This document shows, one piece after another, positions 35,438 through 44,505 of a DNA stretch of 64,000 nt. The notes under the pieces are model-generated. The model was given only the letters and a program-made list of their open reading frames with translations, was not told where the DNA came from and searched no databases. The position numbers were made by a program, and so were the translations under genes. Every line of letters starts with the position of its first letter. Within the stretch, counting starts at the first letter, position 1. This DNA comes from Desulfovibrio legallii (GTDB lineage: Bacteria > Desulfobacterota > Desulfovibrionia > Desulfovibrionales > Desulfovibrionaceae). The DNA lies in the NCBI RefSeq assembly GCF_900102485.1, contig NZ_FNBX01000009.1:50306-114305 (forward strand), in the 5' to 3' direction.

Positions 35438-36181
35438 ATGAAGAGATTTTTTGTCTGCGTGGCGCTGGCCGCCGTGCTGGCCGCCGTGCCCGCCTTTGCC
35501 AAAAAAACCTATGTTAACGGCATTGACCCCAACTATCCGCCCTTTGCCTATGTGGATGAAAAAACCGGTCAGCCCGCCGGCTTTGACGTGGACTCCATGA
35601 CCTGGATTGCCAAGCACATGGGCTTTGAAGTGACCCACAAGCCCCTGGCCTGGGACGGCATCATCCCCGCGCTGCTGGCCAAGCAGATCGACATGGTGGA
35701 TTCCGGCATGAGCATCACCCCGGAACGGGCCAAGATGGTGCAGTTTTCCGAGCCGTACTGGACGGTTTCGCGCGTCTTTGTGGTGCCCGCCGATTCCAAG
35801 CTGACCCCCAAGGACATTCTGAGCCAGAAGATCAAACTGGGCGTGCAGCGCGGCACCTCTGAAGCCAACGCCATCAAAAAGGAGCAGGAAGCCAAGGGCT
35901 ATCCCTTTGAGCTGCGCTTCTACGACTCCGCCCCGCTGGCTGTGGAAGACCTGCTTAACGGCCGCATCCAGGCCGCCCTCATGGACGAGCTGCCCGCGGA
36001 CGACGCCATCGCCCACGGCCGCGCCGTGAAAAAGGCCGGAACCCACGGCGTGCCGGATCAGTTCGGCGTGGCCATGCGCAAGGACGACAAAGAGCTCCAC
36101 AAACTGGTCAACGAGGGCTACAAAAAGCTCATGGCCGATCCCTACTGGAAAGAACTCCAGAAGAAGTATCTGAACAAGTAA
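35438..36181 (+). CDS. Polar amino acid ABC importer, periplasmic binding protein
   Basis: A 247-residue family 3 solute-binding protein. The signal peptide is MKRFFVCVALAAVLAAVPAF, cut near AFAKK. The mature protein starts YVNGIDPNYPPFAYVDEKTG with GFDVDSMTWIAKHMG following, then MVDSGMSITPERAKMVQFSE. This is the ligand-binding pattern of basic/polar amino acid receptors. The exact ligand cannot be read. The ATG at 35438 follows AGGGGGAACCGAGT. It is the first of four genes of one importer. Confidence 0.93.
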   Translation: MKRFFVCVALAAVLAAVPAFAKKTYVNGIDPNYPPFAYVDEKTGQPAGFDVDSMTWIAKHMGFEVTHKPLAWDGIIPALLAKQIDMVDSGMSITPERAKMVQFSEPYWTVSRVFVVPADSKLTPKDILSQKIKLGVQRGTSEANAIKKEQEAKGYPFELRFYDSAPLAVEDLLNGRIQAALMDELPADDAIAHGRAVKKAGTHGVPDQFGVAMRKDDKELHKLVNEGYKKLMADPYWKELQKKYLNK

Positions 36182-36258
36182 GCCGCTCCGGCGGCCTTTT
36201 TACGGGCGCGGACCGTCGCAAGGGCGGCCCGCGCCCCCACCTTTCCGCCCCATTGCCT

Positions 36259-36951
36259 ATGCACGCACTGCTGGTTGTTTATAATGCCCTGCCCTCCATG
36301 CTGGCGGGCAGCCTGGTTACCATGGGCAACGTGGCCGTGTCGCTGGGCATGGGGCTTGCGCTGGGCGTGCCGCTGGCCGTGGGGCAGGTCTATGGCGGGC
36401 CCTGGCTGCGGCGGCTGGCCGCGCTCTACGTCTGGTTTTTCCGCGGCGTGCCCATCTTGGTGCTGCTGTTTTTGTGCTACGGCCTGTTCATGAGCCTGGG
36501 CCTGCCCGTGGATCCATTCATTGCCTGCTGTCTGGTGCTGGGCTGCACCAGCACGGCCTACCAGTCCCAGATTTTCCGCGGGGCCATGGAAAGCCTGCCG
36601 CGCGGGCAGCTCAACGCCGCCCTGGCTCTGGGCATGGGCGAGCGCACGGGCATCTGCTGCATTGTGCTGCCGCAGGCCCTGCGCCTTTCCATCCCCGGCT
36701 GGGCCAACGAATTTTCCATCCTGCTGAAGGATTCGGCCATCTGCTATGTGCTGGGCACCCAGGACATCATGGCCCGCACGTCCTTTGCCGCGGCCCGCAC
36801 GCACGAACATCTGGCCCTGTACGCGGCGGCGGGCGCCCTGTACTGCCTGCTGACCCTGGTGGTGCTGCGCTTTTTGCGCCGTCTGGAAGAAAAAGTTCAG
36901 GTGCCGGGCTACGCTGCGGGCTCGGGCCTGGACGGCATGGAGATGGGGTAA
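36259..36951 (+). CDS. Amino acid ABC importer permease
   Basis: A 230-residue membrane permease of the HisMQ/GlnP type. It has about five membrane helices and the family's TM-domain wording YVWFFRGVPILVLLFLCYG near residue 60. The cytoplasmic EAA-like loop is ESLPRGQLNAALALGMGERT near residue 115, followed by IVLPQALRLSIPGWANEFS. The ATG at 36259 is preferred; a TTG two codons earlier is possible and neither has a strong ribosome-binding site. One base separates it from the ATPase gene. Confidence 0.9.
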   Translation: MHALLVVYNALPSMLAGSLVTMGNVAVSLGMGLALGVPLAVGQVYGGPWLRRLAALYVWFFRGVPILVLLFLCYGLFMSLGLPVDPFIACCLVLGCTSTAYQSQIFRGAMESLPRGQLNAALALGMGERTGICCIVLPQALRLSIPGWANEFSILLKDSAICYVLGTQDIMARTSFAAARTHEHLALYAAAGALYCLLTLVVLRFLRRLEEKVQVPGYAAGSGLDGMEMG

Positions 36952-36952
36952 G

Positions 36953-37711
36953 ATGAACGCGGATTCTCAGGCTGTGCTGCAGGTGGAGCATATCTCCAAG
37001 GCCCTGGGCGGCAAGACCATTCTGGACGATTGTTCCCTCGCCGTGCGCCGGGGCGAGCTTAAGGTGCTCATCGGGCCTTCGGGCGCGGGCAAGAGCACGT
37101 TTTTGCAGTGCATCAACTGCCTTATCCCGCCGGACGCGGGCGAGATCCGCCTGGAGGGAAAGCCGCTGAACCGCGCCAGCAAGCCCGCGCTCTGCGCCTT
37201 TCGCGCGCAGGTGGGCATGATTTTTCAGGATTTCAACCTCTTTGACCACCTTACCGCTGAGGACAACGTGGCCATAGCCCTGCGCAAGGTGCGCGGCATG
37301 TCCGCCGCGGCGGCCAAGGCGCGGGCCCAGGAAGAGCTGGCCCGCGTGGGCCTGGCCCGGCGGGCGCTGCTCTATCCGGCCCAGCTTTCCGGCGGGCAGA
37401 AGCAGCGGGTGGCCATTGCCCGTGCTCTGGCTATGGACCCCAAGGTTATTCTGCTGGACGAGCCCACCTCAGCCCTGGACCCGGAGCTGGTGGGCGAGGT
37501 GCTGGCCGTGATCCGCGATCTTGCCGACGGCGGCATGACCATGGTCATGGCCACCCACCAGATGGATTTTGCCCGCGCCCTGGCCACGGAAATCGTCTTT
37601 ATGGAGCACGGCAGGCTTATTGAGCAGGGCGCGCCCCAGGACCTTCTGGCCGCAGGGGCCAATACCCGCACGCGGGATTTTTGCCAGCGCCTGCTGGAGA
37701 TGGGGGCCTAG
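36953..37711 (+). CDS. Amino acid ABC importer ATP-binding protein (GlnQ type)
   Basis: A 252-residue ABC ATPase. Walker A is [17 protein letters not shown] near residue 43; the Q-loop is [20 protein letters not shown]; the signature is [20 protein letters not shown] near residue 143; Walker B is [16 protein letters not shown]; the switch His is in [12 protein letters not shown]. This order and wording match polar amino acid importers. It lies between two permease genes, and its TAG is followed directly by the GTG start of the second. Confidence 0.95.
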   Translation: MNADSQAVLQVEHISKALGGKTILDDCSLAVRRGELKVLIGPSGAGKSTFLQCINCLIPPDAGEIRLEGKPLNRASKPALCAFRAQVGMIFQDFNLFDHLTAEDNVAIALRKVRGMSAAAAKARAQEELARVGLARRALLYPAQLSGGQKQRVAIARALAMDPKVILLDEPTSALDPELVGEVLAVIRDLADGGMTMVMATHQMDFARALATEIVFMEHGRLIEQGAPQDLLAAGANTRTRDFCQRLLEMGA

Positions 37712-38380
37712 GTGCTGGACACGGCCTTTTTTGCCCACGACCTTTTGCCCGCTCTCAACCGGGGGCTTATGGTCTCTCTGGCGCTCATCGTGCCGGCGGC
37801 CAGCCTGGGCTTTGCGGGCGGGGTGCTGCTGGGCTGCGCGCGGGCTTTCGGGCCGCGCTGGCTGCGCCGCCTGGGCAACGGCTACACCTCTCTGGTGCGG
37901 GGCGTGCCGCTGGCCGTGCAGCTTATGCTCATTTACTACGCCCTGCCCAAGCTGGGCATCTTTTTCCCGCCGTATGGGGCAGCCCTGACCAGTTTTATTC
38001 TCTGCACGGCGGCCTACCAGTCGGAATACATCCGGGGGGCGCTGCTCTCCATCCGGCAGGGGCAGATCAGGGCGGCCCAGGCCCTGGGCTTCAGCACCTG
38101 GCAGACCGTGGCCTGGATTGTGGTGCCCCAGGCGGCGCGGCGCGCCCTGCCCGGCTGCGGCAACGAGGTCGTCTACCTCATCAAATACAGCTCCCTGGCC
38201 TACCTGGTCACCTGTATGGAGCTTATGGGCGAGGGCAAGGTGGTGGCCTCGGACACCTTTCGGTTTACGGAAGTTTTTTTGACCGTGGGCGCGTATTATC
38301 TGGCCCTGGTCACCCTGGCCACCTTTCTGCTGCGCTGGCTGGAGCGCCGCTGCCATGTGCCCGGCTTCGGCGCGCGCTGA
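37712..38380 (+). CDS. Amino acid ABC importer permease, second subunit
   Basis: A 222-residue HisMQ-type permease that would pair with the first permease. Motifs are SLVRGVPLAVQLMLIYYALP near residue 65, the EAA-like loop LSIRQGQIRAAQALGFSTWQ near 115 and IVVPQAARRALPGCGNEVVY. It starts with GTG directly after the ATPase stop codon. It ends the importer operon; the rpmH promoter follows 70 bp later. Confidence 0.9.
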   Translation: MLDTAFFAHDLLPALNRGLMVSLALIVPAASLGFAGGVLLGCARAFGPRWLRRLGNGYTSLVRGVPLAVQLMLIYYALPKLGIFFPPYGAALTSFILCTAAYQSEYIRGALLSIRQGQIRAAQALGFSTWQTVAWIVVPQAARRALPGCGNEVVYLIKYSSLAYLVTCMELMGEGKVVASDTFRFTEVFLTVGAYYLALVTLATFLLRWLERRCHVPGFGAR

Positions 38381-38450
38381 GGCCGGGCCGCAACGGCCCC
38401 CTGGCGGGGGCAGGAGCCGGGGCGTCGGGCTTTTGCTCCGCCGCGGACGC

Positions 38451-38479
38451 TTGACGCGGAGCGGACGGGCGTGTATGTA
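38451..38479 (+). promoter_or_regulatory. Promoter of the rpmH operon
   Basis: TTGACG at 38451-38456, a 17-base spacer, TATGTA at 38474-38479. It is placed about 130 bp before rpmH, after the importer operon, and would drive rpmH-rnpA-yidD-yidC-khpB-mnmE. Confidence 0.65.
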
Positions 38480-38609
38480 GCTTCTTCCATATTCAACGCC
38501 AGGGCCTGGCCGTCATTCCCGCGTCTCAAAGACCTGGGCGGCCCCGGAAACCGCGTCGCCCGGCGTGCCGCCAGGCGGGTTGCCCGCCGGAAATTTTAAG
38601 GAGAGCGTC

Positions 38610-38744
38610 ATGAAAAGAACCTACCAGCCGAGCAAGATCAGAAGGGCGCGCACCCACGGCTTCCGTGCCCGCATGGCCACGCCCGCGGGCCGCGCCGTGC
38701 TGCGCCGCCGTCGCGCCAAGGGCCGCAAGCGTCTCAGCGCCTGA
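38610..38744 (+). CDS. rpmH: 50S ribosomal protein L34
   Basis: A 44-residue ribosomal protein: [20 protein letters not shown], then [20 protein letters not shown] and KRLSA. This is a near-textbook L34 sequence. The ATG follows TAAGGAGAGCGTC. It is followed by rnpA, the universal bacterial order. Confidence 0.97.
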   Translation: MKRTYQPSKIRRARTHGFRARMATPAGRAVLRRRRAKGRKRLSA

Positions 38745-38784
38745 GGCTGACGGGGCGGGGCAGCCCGTCCTGTCGGAAGCATCC

Positions 38785-39177
38785 ATGCGCCCCCACGCGC
38801 TGCCCCGGCAGCTCCGGATCCGCCGTCGGGCGGAATATACGGCCTGTTACGAGCGGGGCAGGCGCTTCCATACGGAACATTTCCTCGTTTTCGTGCTGTC
38901 GGGCGCGCAGCCTGAAGCCAGCGCGCGCACGGGCATGGCCGTTTCCCGCAAAGTGGGCAAGGCTGTGACGCGCAACCGCGTCAAACGGCTGCTGCGGGAG
39001 TTTTTTCGCCTGCACCGTGAGGAACTGCCTGTGGGCGTCCACATTGTTGCCGTTGCCAAAAAGCACGCCGGACAGGTCGCACTGGATCTGACCGGCGTGA
39101 CCGCCGAGCTTTTGCCGCCGCTCCGGCGTCTGGCCCGGCGCGCGCCGGGCCGGCCGGCGCCGGAAGGACAGCCATGA
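38785..39177 (+). CDS. rnpA: Ribonuclease P protein component
   Basis: A 130-residue basic protein that assists the RNase P RNA in maturing tRNA 5' ends. Family motifs are [20 protein letters not shown] near the N-terminus, [20 protein letters not shown] (the RNR motif) near residue 55, and [20 protein letters not shown] after it. The start at 38785 is the ATG directly before the conserved LPRQLRIRR; the open frame extends upstream over rpmH in another frame and is not coding there. It overlaps yidD by ATGA. Confidence 0.95.
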   Translation: MRPHALPRQLRIRRRAEYTACYERGRRFHTEHFLVFVLSGAQPEASARTGMAVSRKVGKAVTRNRVKRLLREFFRLHREELPVGVHIVAVAKKHAGQVALDLTGVTAELLPPLRRLARRAPGRPAPEGQP

Positions 39178-39437
39178 GCCGCATACTGCGCCAGTTGTGC
39201 GTTTTTCCCATCCGCATCTACCAGTATTGCATTTCGCCGGTACTTCCCCCCGCCTGCCGTTTTACCCCCACCTGTTCCGCCTATGCCGTAGAGGCCGTCA
39301 TGACCCACGGCGTGCTGCGGGGCGGCTGGCTGGCGCTCAAGCGCCTGGCCCGCTGTCACCCCTGGGGCGGATCGGGCTATGATCCCGTACCACCACCGCG
39401 GCGTCGCCGCCATACGCCGCCATTGTCCCAGGAGTAA
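39174..39437 (+). CDS. yidD: Membrane protein insertion efficiency factor YidD
   Basis: An 87-residue inner-membrane-associated protein that aids YidC-dependent insertion. The family signature [20 protein letters not shown] occupies residues 21-40, with [20 protein letters not shown] and [11 protein letters not shown] following. It overlaps rnpA by four bases and precedes yidC by 8 bp, the conserved gene order. Confidence 0.95.
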   Translation: MSRILRQLCVFPIRIYQYCISPVLPPACRFTPTCSAYAVEAVMTHGVLRGGWLALKRLARCHPWGGSGYDPVPPPRRRRHTPPLSQE

Positions 39438-39445
39438 AGGCCCCC

Positions 39446-41110
39446 ATGCAAGACGGAAAAAATCTGGTCATTGCCATTGTTCTCTGCTTGGTCGTCATCG
39501 TGGGCTGGAGTTATCTGGCCGAATATATGGGCTGGGTGCAGAAGCCGGATCCGGCCGTCGTGGCCCAGCAGCAACTGGCCCGCGAGCAGCAGGCCCAGCA
39601 GGCGGAGGCGCAGCGGCAGGCCCAGGAGGCGGCCCGGCAGGAAACCCTGGCCGTGCCTGCTTTCACGCCTTCTTCGGGGCAGGACATCACGGTGCGTTCG
39701 CCGCTCTATGAGGCGGTGCTCTACAGCGGCGGCGGCGCGTTGCGCTCCTTCAAACTCCACAATTATCACACCACCATCGCCAGGGACGCGCCCCAGGTCA
39801 ATATGGTGGATCCCCAGACCGCGCGGGTGGCGCCCCTGGGCCTGGTCATCAACAGCCAGCCCTCCTGGAGCACGGGCCAATGGAGCGTGGACGCCGGCAA
39901 GGAGGGCCTCAGCCTGGAGAAAGGCCAGCAGGGCGTGCTGCGCCTGGTGGGACAGGTGGACGGCCTTACCGTGGTGCGCGAGCTCACCTTCAGCGCGGAC
40001 ACCTATCTTATCCGCGAAACCGTGCGCCTGGCCAACCAGACGGATCAGGCCCGCAGCGTGCGCCTGAGCTACACCGTGGCCGCCGACGGCAGCAACTCCT
40101 CAGGCAGCCGCTACGACCTCATGCGCGTGGCCTGGGACAACGACGGCAGCCTGAGCGAGGAATCCTCCGCCAAGACCCTGGAGGAATCGGGCGTGCAGGC
40201 CACGGGCAAGATCTACTGGGCCGGGGCCATGAGCACTTATTTTCTCTCGGCCGTGCTGCCCGGCGAGGCGGCTAACCTGACGGTTAAGGGCCGCCTGCAG
40301 CAGGGCACCTACCGCGCCGCCGTGGAGGAGCCCGAAACCGTGCTCGCCCCCGGCGAACAGCGGGAGCTGCGCGTCTCCTACTGGCTGGGGCCCAAGGTGC
40401 GCAGCGATCTGGCCGCCGTCTCCGGCGAGCTGGTCAAAAGCATCGACCTCGGCATGTTCCACCTCATTGCCAAGGGCTTGCTCTGGCTGCTGGAATTCTT
40501 CCAGAAATACGTCCACAACTGGGGCGTGGCCATCATTCTGCTGACGGTGCTCATCAAGGCCGTGTTCTGGCCGCTCACGGCCAAGAGCTACGCTTCCATG
40601 GAAAAGATGAAGAAGCTCCAGCCCCTGATGGGCAATATCCGTGAGAAGTATAAGAACGACAAGGAAATGATGAACAAGGAGGTCATGGCGCTGTATAAGA
40701 CCTACGGCGTCAACCCCGCCAGCGGCTGCGTGCCCATCCTCATCCAGATGCCCGTCTTCTTCGGTCTGTACCAGGCGCTGCTCACCTCCATTGAGCTGCG
40801 GCACGCCTCCTTTATCAGCACTCTGCCGGGCACAGACCTCATCTGGCTGGCGGACCTTTCCGCCAAAGATCCGTATTACATCACCCCCATCATCATGGGC
40901 GTGACCATGTTCGTGCAGCAAAGGCTGAGCCCCCCGGCCACCGACCCCACGCAGCAGAAAATCATGATGTTCCTGCCGCTGATCTTTACCGTGCTCTTTT
41001 TGGGCTTTCCCGCGGGCCTGGTGGTCTACTGGCTGGTCAACAACATTCTGTCCATTGCGCAGCAGAAGATGATGGCCAAAAAATTCAAGACCCTGGCCGA
41101 CGGCAAATAA
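39446..41110 (+). CDS. yidC: Membrane protein insertase YidC
   Basis: A 554-residue insertase of the Oxa1/YidC family. It has an N-terminal membrane anchor (VIAIVLCLVVIVGWSYLAEY), a Gln/Ala-rich linker, a large periplasmic beta-sandwich domain (about 65-335), and the five-helix core. Core motifs: NWGVAIILLTVLIKAVFWPL near residue 355, YASMEKMKKLQPLMGNIREK, CVPILIQMPVFFGLYQALLT near 430 and FPAGLVVYWLVNNILSIAQQ near 520. The basic residue of the hydrophilic groove is expected in the first core helix; the Lys in LIKAVFWP is a candidate. The C-terminal tail is short. Confidence 0.97.
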   Translation: MQDGKNLVIAIVLCLVVIVGWSYLAEYMGWVQKPDPAVVAQQQLAREQQAQQAEAQRQAQEAARQETLAVPAFTPSSGQDITVRSPLYEAVLYSGGGALRSFKLHNYHTTIARDAPQVNMVDPQTARVAPLGLVINSQPSWSTGQWSVDAGKEGLSLEKGQQGVLRLVGQVDGLTVVRELTFSADTYLIRETVRLANQTDQARSVRLSYTVAADGSNSSGSRYDLMRVAWDNDGSLSEESSAKTLEESGVQATGKIYWAGAMSTYFLSAVLPGEAANLTVKGRLQQGTYRAAVEEPETVLAPGEQRELRVSYWLGPKVRSDLAAVSGELVKSIDLGMFHLIAKGLLWLLEFFQKYVHNWGVAIILLTVLIKAVFWPLTAKSYASMEKMKKLQPLMGNIREKYKNDKEMMNKEVMALYKTYGVNPASGCVPILIQMPVFFGLYQALLTSIELRHASFISTLPGTDLIWLADLSAKDPYYITPIIMGVTMFVQQRLSPPATDPTQQKIMMFLPLIFTVLFLGFPAGLVVYWLVNNILSIAQQKMMAKKFKTLADGK

Positions 41111-41142
41111 GCCAGCGACCCTGGGGACCCATAGAGGTAGAC

Positions 41143-42348
41143 ATGGAAGGGTTCAAAGAATTCCAGGGCAAGGATCTGGACGACGCCATCCGGGAAGCCT
41201 GCGAGTACTTCAATACGGCGCGCGAAAAACTGGAAATCGAAATTGTGCAGGACGCCAAGTCCGGCATCTTCGGCATCGTGGGCGCGCGTAAGGCCAAGGT
41301 CCGCGCCCGGCGCGTGGAGCTGCGCGAGGCCGTGGCCAGCATCCTGGGCAAAAACGGGGCGGCCGCGGGCCGTGCCCCGCGCGAGGCCGGGCGCGACGCG
41401 CCGCGGGAACCCCGCGAAACGGCGGAGGCGGCCTCACGGCATGGCGATAAACCCGCGCCACGGCCGGGCGAGGCAGAGCCCCCCGCCGCAGCTGCGCCCC
41501 AGGCGCGCCCTGCGGCGCGCCCCGCGTGCCGGAGCGCGGCCCAGGCCCCCGCAGCCGCCGCGCCGGAACAGACTCAGGACAAAATTGCGGCCCCTGTCAG
41601 GCCCGCGCCGGAAGGTTCCGACGCCCCGCAGCCCGCCCCTGAGGGACGGCGTCGCCGGGGCGTGCAACCCGGCAAAGAGGCTTGCGCCGCAGCGGAATCC
41701 GCGTCGGGCGACGGCCGCGCCGCCTGCCAGAGCCGCAGGCGCGGCCAGGCCGCTGCGGCGGCATCCCGGCCTGCTCCCGCCGCAGGCGCGGCTGCCGAGG
41801 CCTCTGCCTCCGGCGAGAGCCTGGAAGAGGATTTTGCCGACGCAGGCCTGCCCCTGACCCCGCTGGAGCAGTTGGATCTGGCCCGGCTGGAGGCCCTTGC
41901 CCGCGAGGCCGTGGGCAACCTGGTGCGCCCCATTGTGGGCGGCGAGGCCCGGATAGACGTGCGCGTGGACGACGGCCGCGTTTTTGTGGGCGTGGACTGC
42001 GATGCGGATCCCGGCCTGCTCATCGGGCGGGAAGGCCAGACCCTGGCGGCTTTGCAGTACATGGTTTCGCGCATTGTTTCCCGCGGCATGAATGCCGCTG
42101 TGCGCGTGCAGCTGGACGCGGGCGCGTACCGCCAGCGGCAGGAAGAAAAACTGCGCGAAATGGCCCTGGCCCTGGCGGAAAAAGTGCGCCAGACCGGCCG
42201 TTCGCTTTCCACCCGTCCCCTGTCTTCCTACCACCGCCGGGTGGTGCACGTCTGCCTGCAGGAGCTGAGCGACGTGCAGACCCGCAGCAGCGGCGATGGC
42301 CCCCTGAAGCGGGTAGTCATCATGCGCAGGAAGGGTGAAAAGGCCTGA
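41143..42348 (+). CDS. khpB: RNA-binding protein KhpB (Jag): Jag-N, KH and R3H domains
   Basis: A 401-residue RNA-binding protein. The N-terminal Jag-N domain is EFQGKDLDDAIREACEYFNT with SGIFGIVGARKAKVRARRV. A linker of about 160 residues follows, rich in Ala, Pro, Arg and Gln and probably disordered. It ends in the KH domain (GREGQTLAALQYMVSRIVSR near residue 300) and R3H (RPLSSYHRRVVHVCLQEL near residue 360). Jag proteins act with KhpA and are linked to membrane protein biogenesis and cell-wall control. The long linker is the unusual part. It is between yidC and mnmE. Confidence 0.9.
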   Translation: MEGFKEFQGKDLDDAIREACEYFNTAREKLEIEIVQDAKSGIFGIVGARKAKVRARRVELREAVASILGKNGAAAGRAPREAGRDAPREPRETAEAASRHGDKPAPRPGEAEPPAAAAPQARPAARPACRSAAQAPAAAAPEQTQDKIAAPVRPAPEGSDAPQPAPEGRRRRGVQPGKEACAAAESASGDGRAACQSRRRGQAAAAASRPAPAAGAAAEASASGESLEEDFADAGLPLTPLEQLDLARLEALAREAVGNLVRPIVGGEARIDVRVDDGRVFVGVDCDADPGLLIGREGQTLAALQYMVSRIVSRGMNAAVRVQLDAGAYRQRQEEKLREMALALAEKVRQTGRSLSTRPLSSYHRRVVHVCLQELSDVQTRSSGDGPLKRVVIMRRKGEKA

Positions 42349-42355
42349 AGACGCC

Positions 42356-43852
42356 ATGAACCCCGCGGTCATGAACTCTGCGGCCCAAGGCGGCGCTGCC
42401 GCCGCCGATCCGGCCAGCGCTGCCGCGGGCGCGCCGTCCGCCGAAGCGGCGGCGCAAGGGGCAACCATTGCGGCCATAGCTACGGCCTCCGGCGCGGGGG
42501 CCATCGGCATTGTGCGCTTGTCCGGTCCCGAAGCCAGGGCAGTGCTGGGGCGGCTGTTCCGCCCCGCTGCGGCGTCATTCAAAGATTTTCAGCCCTGGGT
42601 GCTGCACCGGGGCCGGGCGCTGGACGCCGAGGGTGCGCCCCTGGACGACGTTCTGGCCGTGTTCATGCCCGGCCCGCGCACCTTTACGGGCGAGGACATG
42701 GCCGAAATTCAGTGCCACGGCGGCCCCCTGGTGGTGCAGGCCCTGCTGGAGAGCGCGCTGCGCCACGGCGCGCGCCAGGCGGCGCGGGGGGAGTTTTCCC
42801 GCCGGGCCTTCTGCAATGGCCGCATGGACCTGAGCCAGGCCGAGGCCGTGGCCGAGCTCATTGCCGCGCCCTCGCGCGAGGCCCTGCGCTACGGCCTGAA
42901 CCGCCTGGACGGCCTGCTGGGCCGCCGTACGGCCGACCTGCGCCGGGAGCTTGAGGCCCTGCGCGCCCAGGTCTGTCTGGCCGTGGATTTCCCTGAAGAC
43001 GAGGTGGAAGATCTGCCGCGCGGGAACTTTGCCGCCTCCGTGGCGCAGGTGGCCGCGGCCGTGCGGGCCCTGCTGGCCGGGCAGCGCCGCGCGCGGCTTA
43101 TGCAGCAAGGGGCGCTGGTGGTGCTGGCCGGGGCCGTCAATGCGGGCAAGTCCAGCCTGCTCAACGCTCTGTTGGGCCGCAATCGGGCCTTGGTTACGGA
43201 TATCCCCGGCACCACCCGCGATTTTCTGGAAGAAAGCTGCGACCTGGAGGGCCTGCCCGTGCGCCTGACGGATACGGCGGGCCTGCGGGAGGCGGCCGGA
43301 GCCGTGGAGGCCCTGGGCGTGGCCCGCAGCCGGGAAAAGCTGGCCGAGGCCGACGCCGTGGTGCTGGTGCTGGACGGCGCGCGCCTGGGCGAAGCCGGGG
43401 CCGCCGCTGCCGCGTGCCCTGACCCGGCCGCGGCGGAGGTGCTGGCCGCTGTGGGGGCAACGCCGCTGCTGGCGGTCTGGAACAAGTGTGATCTGTGCCT
43501 GCCCCGCGTTTTCCCGCCCCGCTGGCTGGGGCAACGCCCCTGTTGCGCAGTGAGCGCCCTTTCCGGTACACATATGGAGGCGCTGGCCGCCGCCCTGCGC
43601 TCCCTGCTGTTGGGGACGGCTGCGGCCGCCGACGCCGGGGAGCTTGCGCCCAACCGGCGGCAGGCCCTGGCCCTGGAAGCGGCCCTGGAGGAGCTGGATC
43701 TGCTTGCGCAGGACATCCTGGCCGCCGCTCCTTACGATTGCTGCGCGGCGCGCCTGGATACGGCCGCCGCCCGCCTGGGGGAAGTGACGGGCCTTTCCAC
43801 CCCCGCCCAGGTGCTGAACGCCATTTTTGACCAATTCTGCATTGGCAAGTAG
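42356..43852 (+). CDS. mnmE: tRNA uridine-5-carboxymethylaminomethyl(34) synthesis GTPase MnmE
   Basis: A 498-residue GTPase that modifies the wobble uridine with MnmG. The N-terminal folate-binding domain has TIAAIATASGAGAIGIVRLS, FTGEDMAEIQCHGG and REGEFSRRAFxNGRMDLxQAEAV-like wording. The G domain has VVLAGAVNAGKSSLLNALLG (G1), DIPGTTRD, DTAGLRE and WNKCDL. The C-terminal CIGK motif that carries the catalytic Cys is present at the end. An Ala-rich leader of about 35 residues precedes the folate domain. ATG 42356 is given; GTG 42335 and ATG 42371 are alternatives. Confidence 0.94.
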   Translation: MNPAVMNSAAQGGAAAADPASAAAGAPSAEAAAQGATIAAIATASGAGAIGIVRLSGPEARAVLGRLFRPAAASFKDFQPWVLHRGRALDAEGAPLDDVLAVFMPGPRTFTGEDMAEIQCHGGPLVVQALLESALRHGARQAARGEFSRRAFCNGRMDLSQAEAVAELIAAPSREALRYGLNRLDGLLGRRTADLRRELEALRAQVCLAVDFPEDEVEDLPRGNFAASVAQVAAAVRALLAGQRRARLMQQGALVVLAGAVNAGKSSLLNALLGRNRALVTDIPGTTRDFLEESCDLEGLPVRLTDTAGLREAAGAVEALGVARSREKLAEADAVVLVLDGARLGEAGAAAAACPDPAAAEVLAAVGATPLLAVWNKCDLCLPRVFPPRWLGQRPCCAVSALSGTHMEALAAALRSLLLGTAAAADAGELAPNRRQALALEAALEELDLLAQDILAAAPYDCCAARLDTAAARLGEVTGLSTPAQVLNAIFDQFCIGK

Positions 43853-43857
43853 CTGTT

Positions 43858-44505
43858 ATGGATATGGATTTTCTGCGTCGCCGACTGAGCAGCGATGAAA
43901 TCAACGCCATGCCCCTGTACCACTATACAGGGCCCGTGCACGTTATCCGCTGCCTGGAGGATTGGGAGCAGGCCCTGCCGGACCTGCGGGACGAGGGCCT
44001 GCTGGGCTTTGATACGGAGACGCGCCCTTCGTTCCGCAAAGGGCGGCGCAACGCCCCGGCACTCATCCAGCTGGCCACGGCCCAGGCCGTGTACCTGGTG
44101 CAGCTTGCCAAGCTGCCCTTTGGCGCGCCGGTGGTGGAAATTCTCGCCAATCCCTCCCAGGTCAAAGCCGGGGTGGGCATAGGCGACGACATGCGCGACC
44201 TGGCCCGGCTGCACGCCTTTGAACCGGCCGGACTGGTGGACCTGGGGGGCGTGGCCCGCGCGCACCGTCTTTCCAGCCAGGGCCTGCGCACCCTGGCGGC
44301 CAATTTTTTTGGCTGGCGCATCTCCAAGGGTTCGCAGTGCTCCAACTGGAGCCTTAAGGAACTGAGCTCGCGCCAGATCGTTTACGCCGCCACCGACGCC
44401 TGGATAGGACGGCTGATTTTTTTGCGCATGCGCGAGCTGGGGCTCATTCCGTCTTCCCGCATGCCCTTTTACCTGAATCCGGCGGCGGAGGGGGGCGCGG
44501 TTTGA
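43858..44505 (+). CDS. 3'-5' exonuclease domain protein (RNase D-like)
   Basis: A 215-residue DEDD-superfamily exonuclease. ExoI is LLGFDTETRPSFRKG near residue 48, ExoII is GVGIGDDMRDLARL near residue 105, and ExoIII is YAATDAWIGRL near residue 178, giving the DEDDy set. It is half the length of E. coli RNase D and lacks HRDC domains, so tRNA processing is not assured; a DNA or RNA 3'-end trimming role is equally possible. It starts 6 bp after mnmE and overlaps the next gene by four bases. Confidence 0.88.
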   Translation: MDMDFLRRRLSSDEINAMPLYHYTGPVHVIRCLEDWEQALPDLRDEGLLGFDTETRPSFRKGRRNAPALIQLATAQAVYLVQLAKLPFGAPVVEILANPSQVKAGVGIGDDMRDLARLHAFEPAGLVDLGGVARAHRLSSQGLRTLAANFFGWRISKGSQCSNWSLKELSSRQIVYAATDAWIGRLIFLRMRELGLIPSSRMPFYLNPAAEGGAV

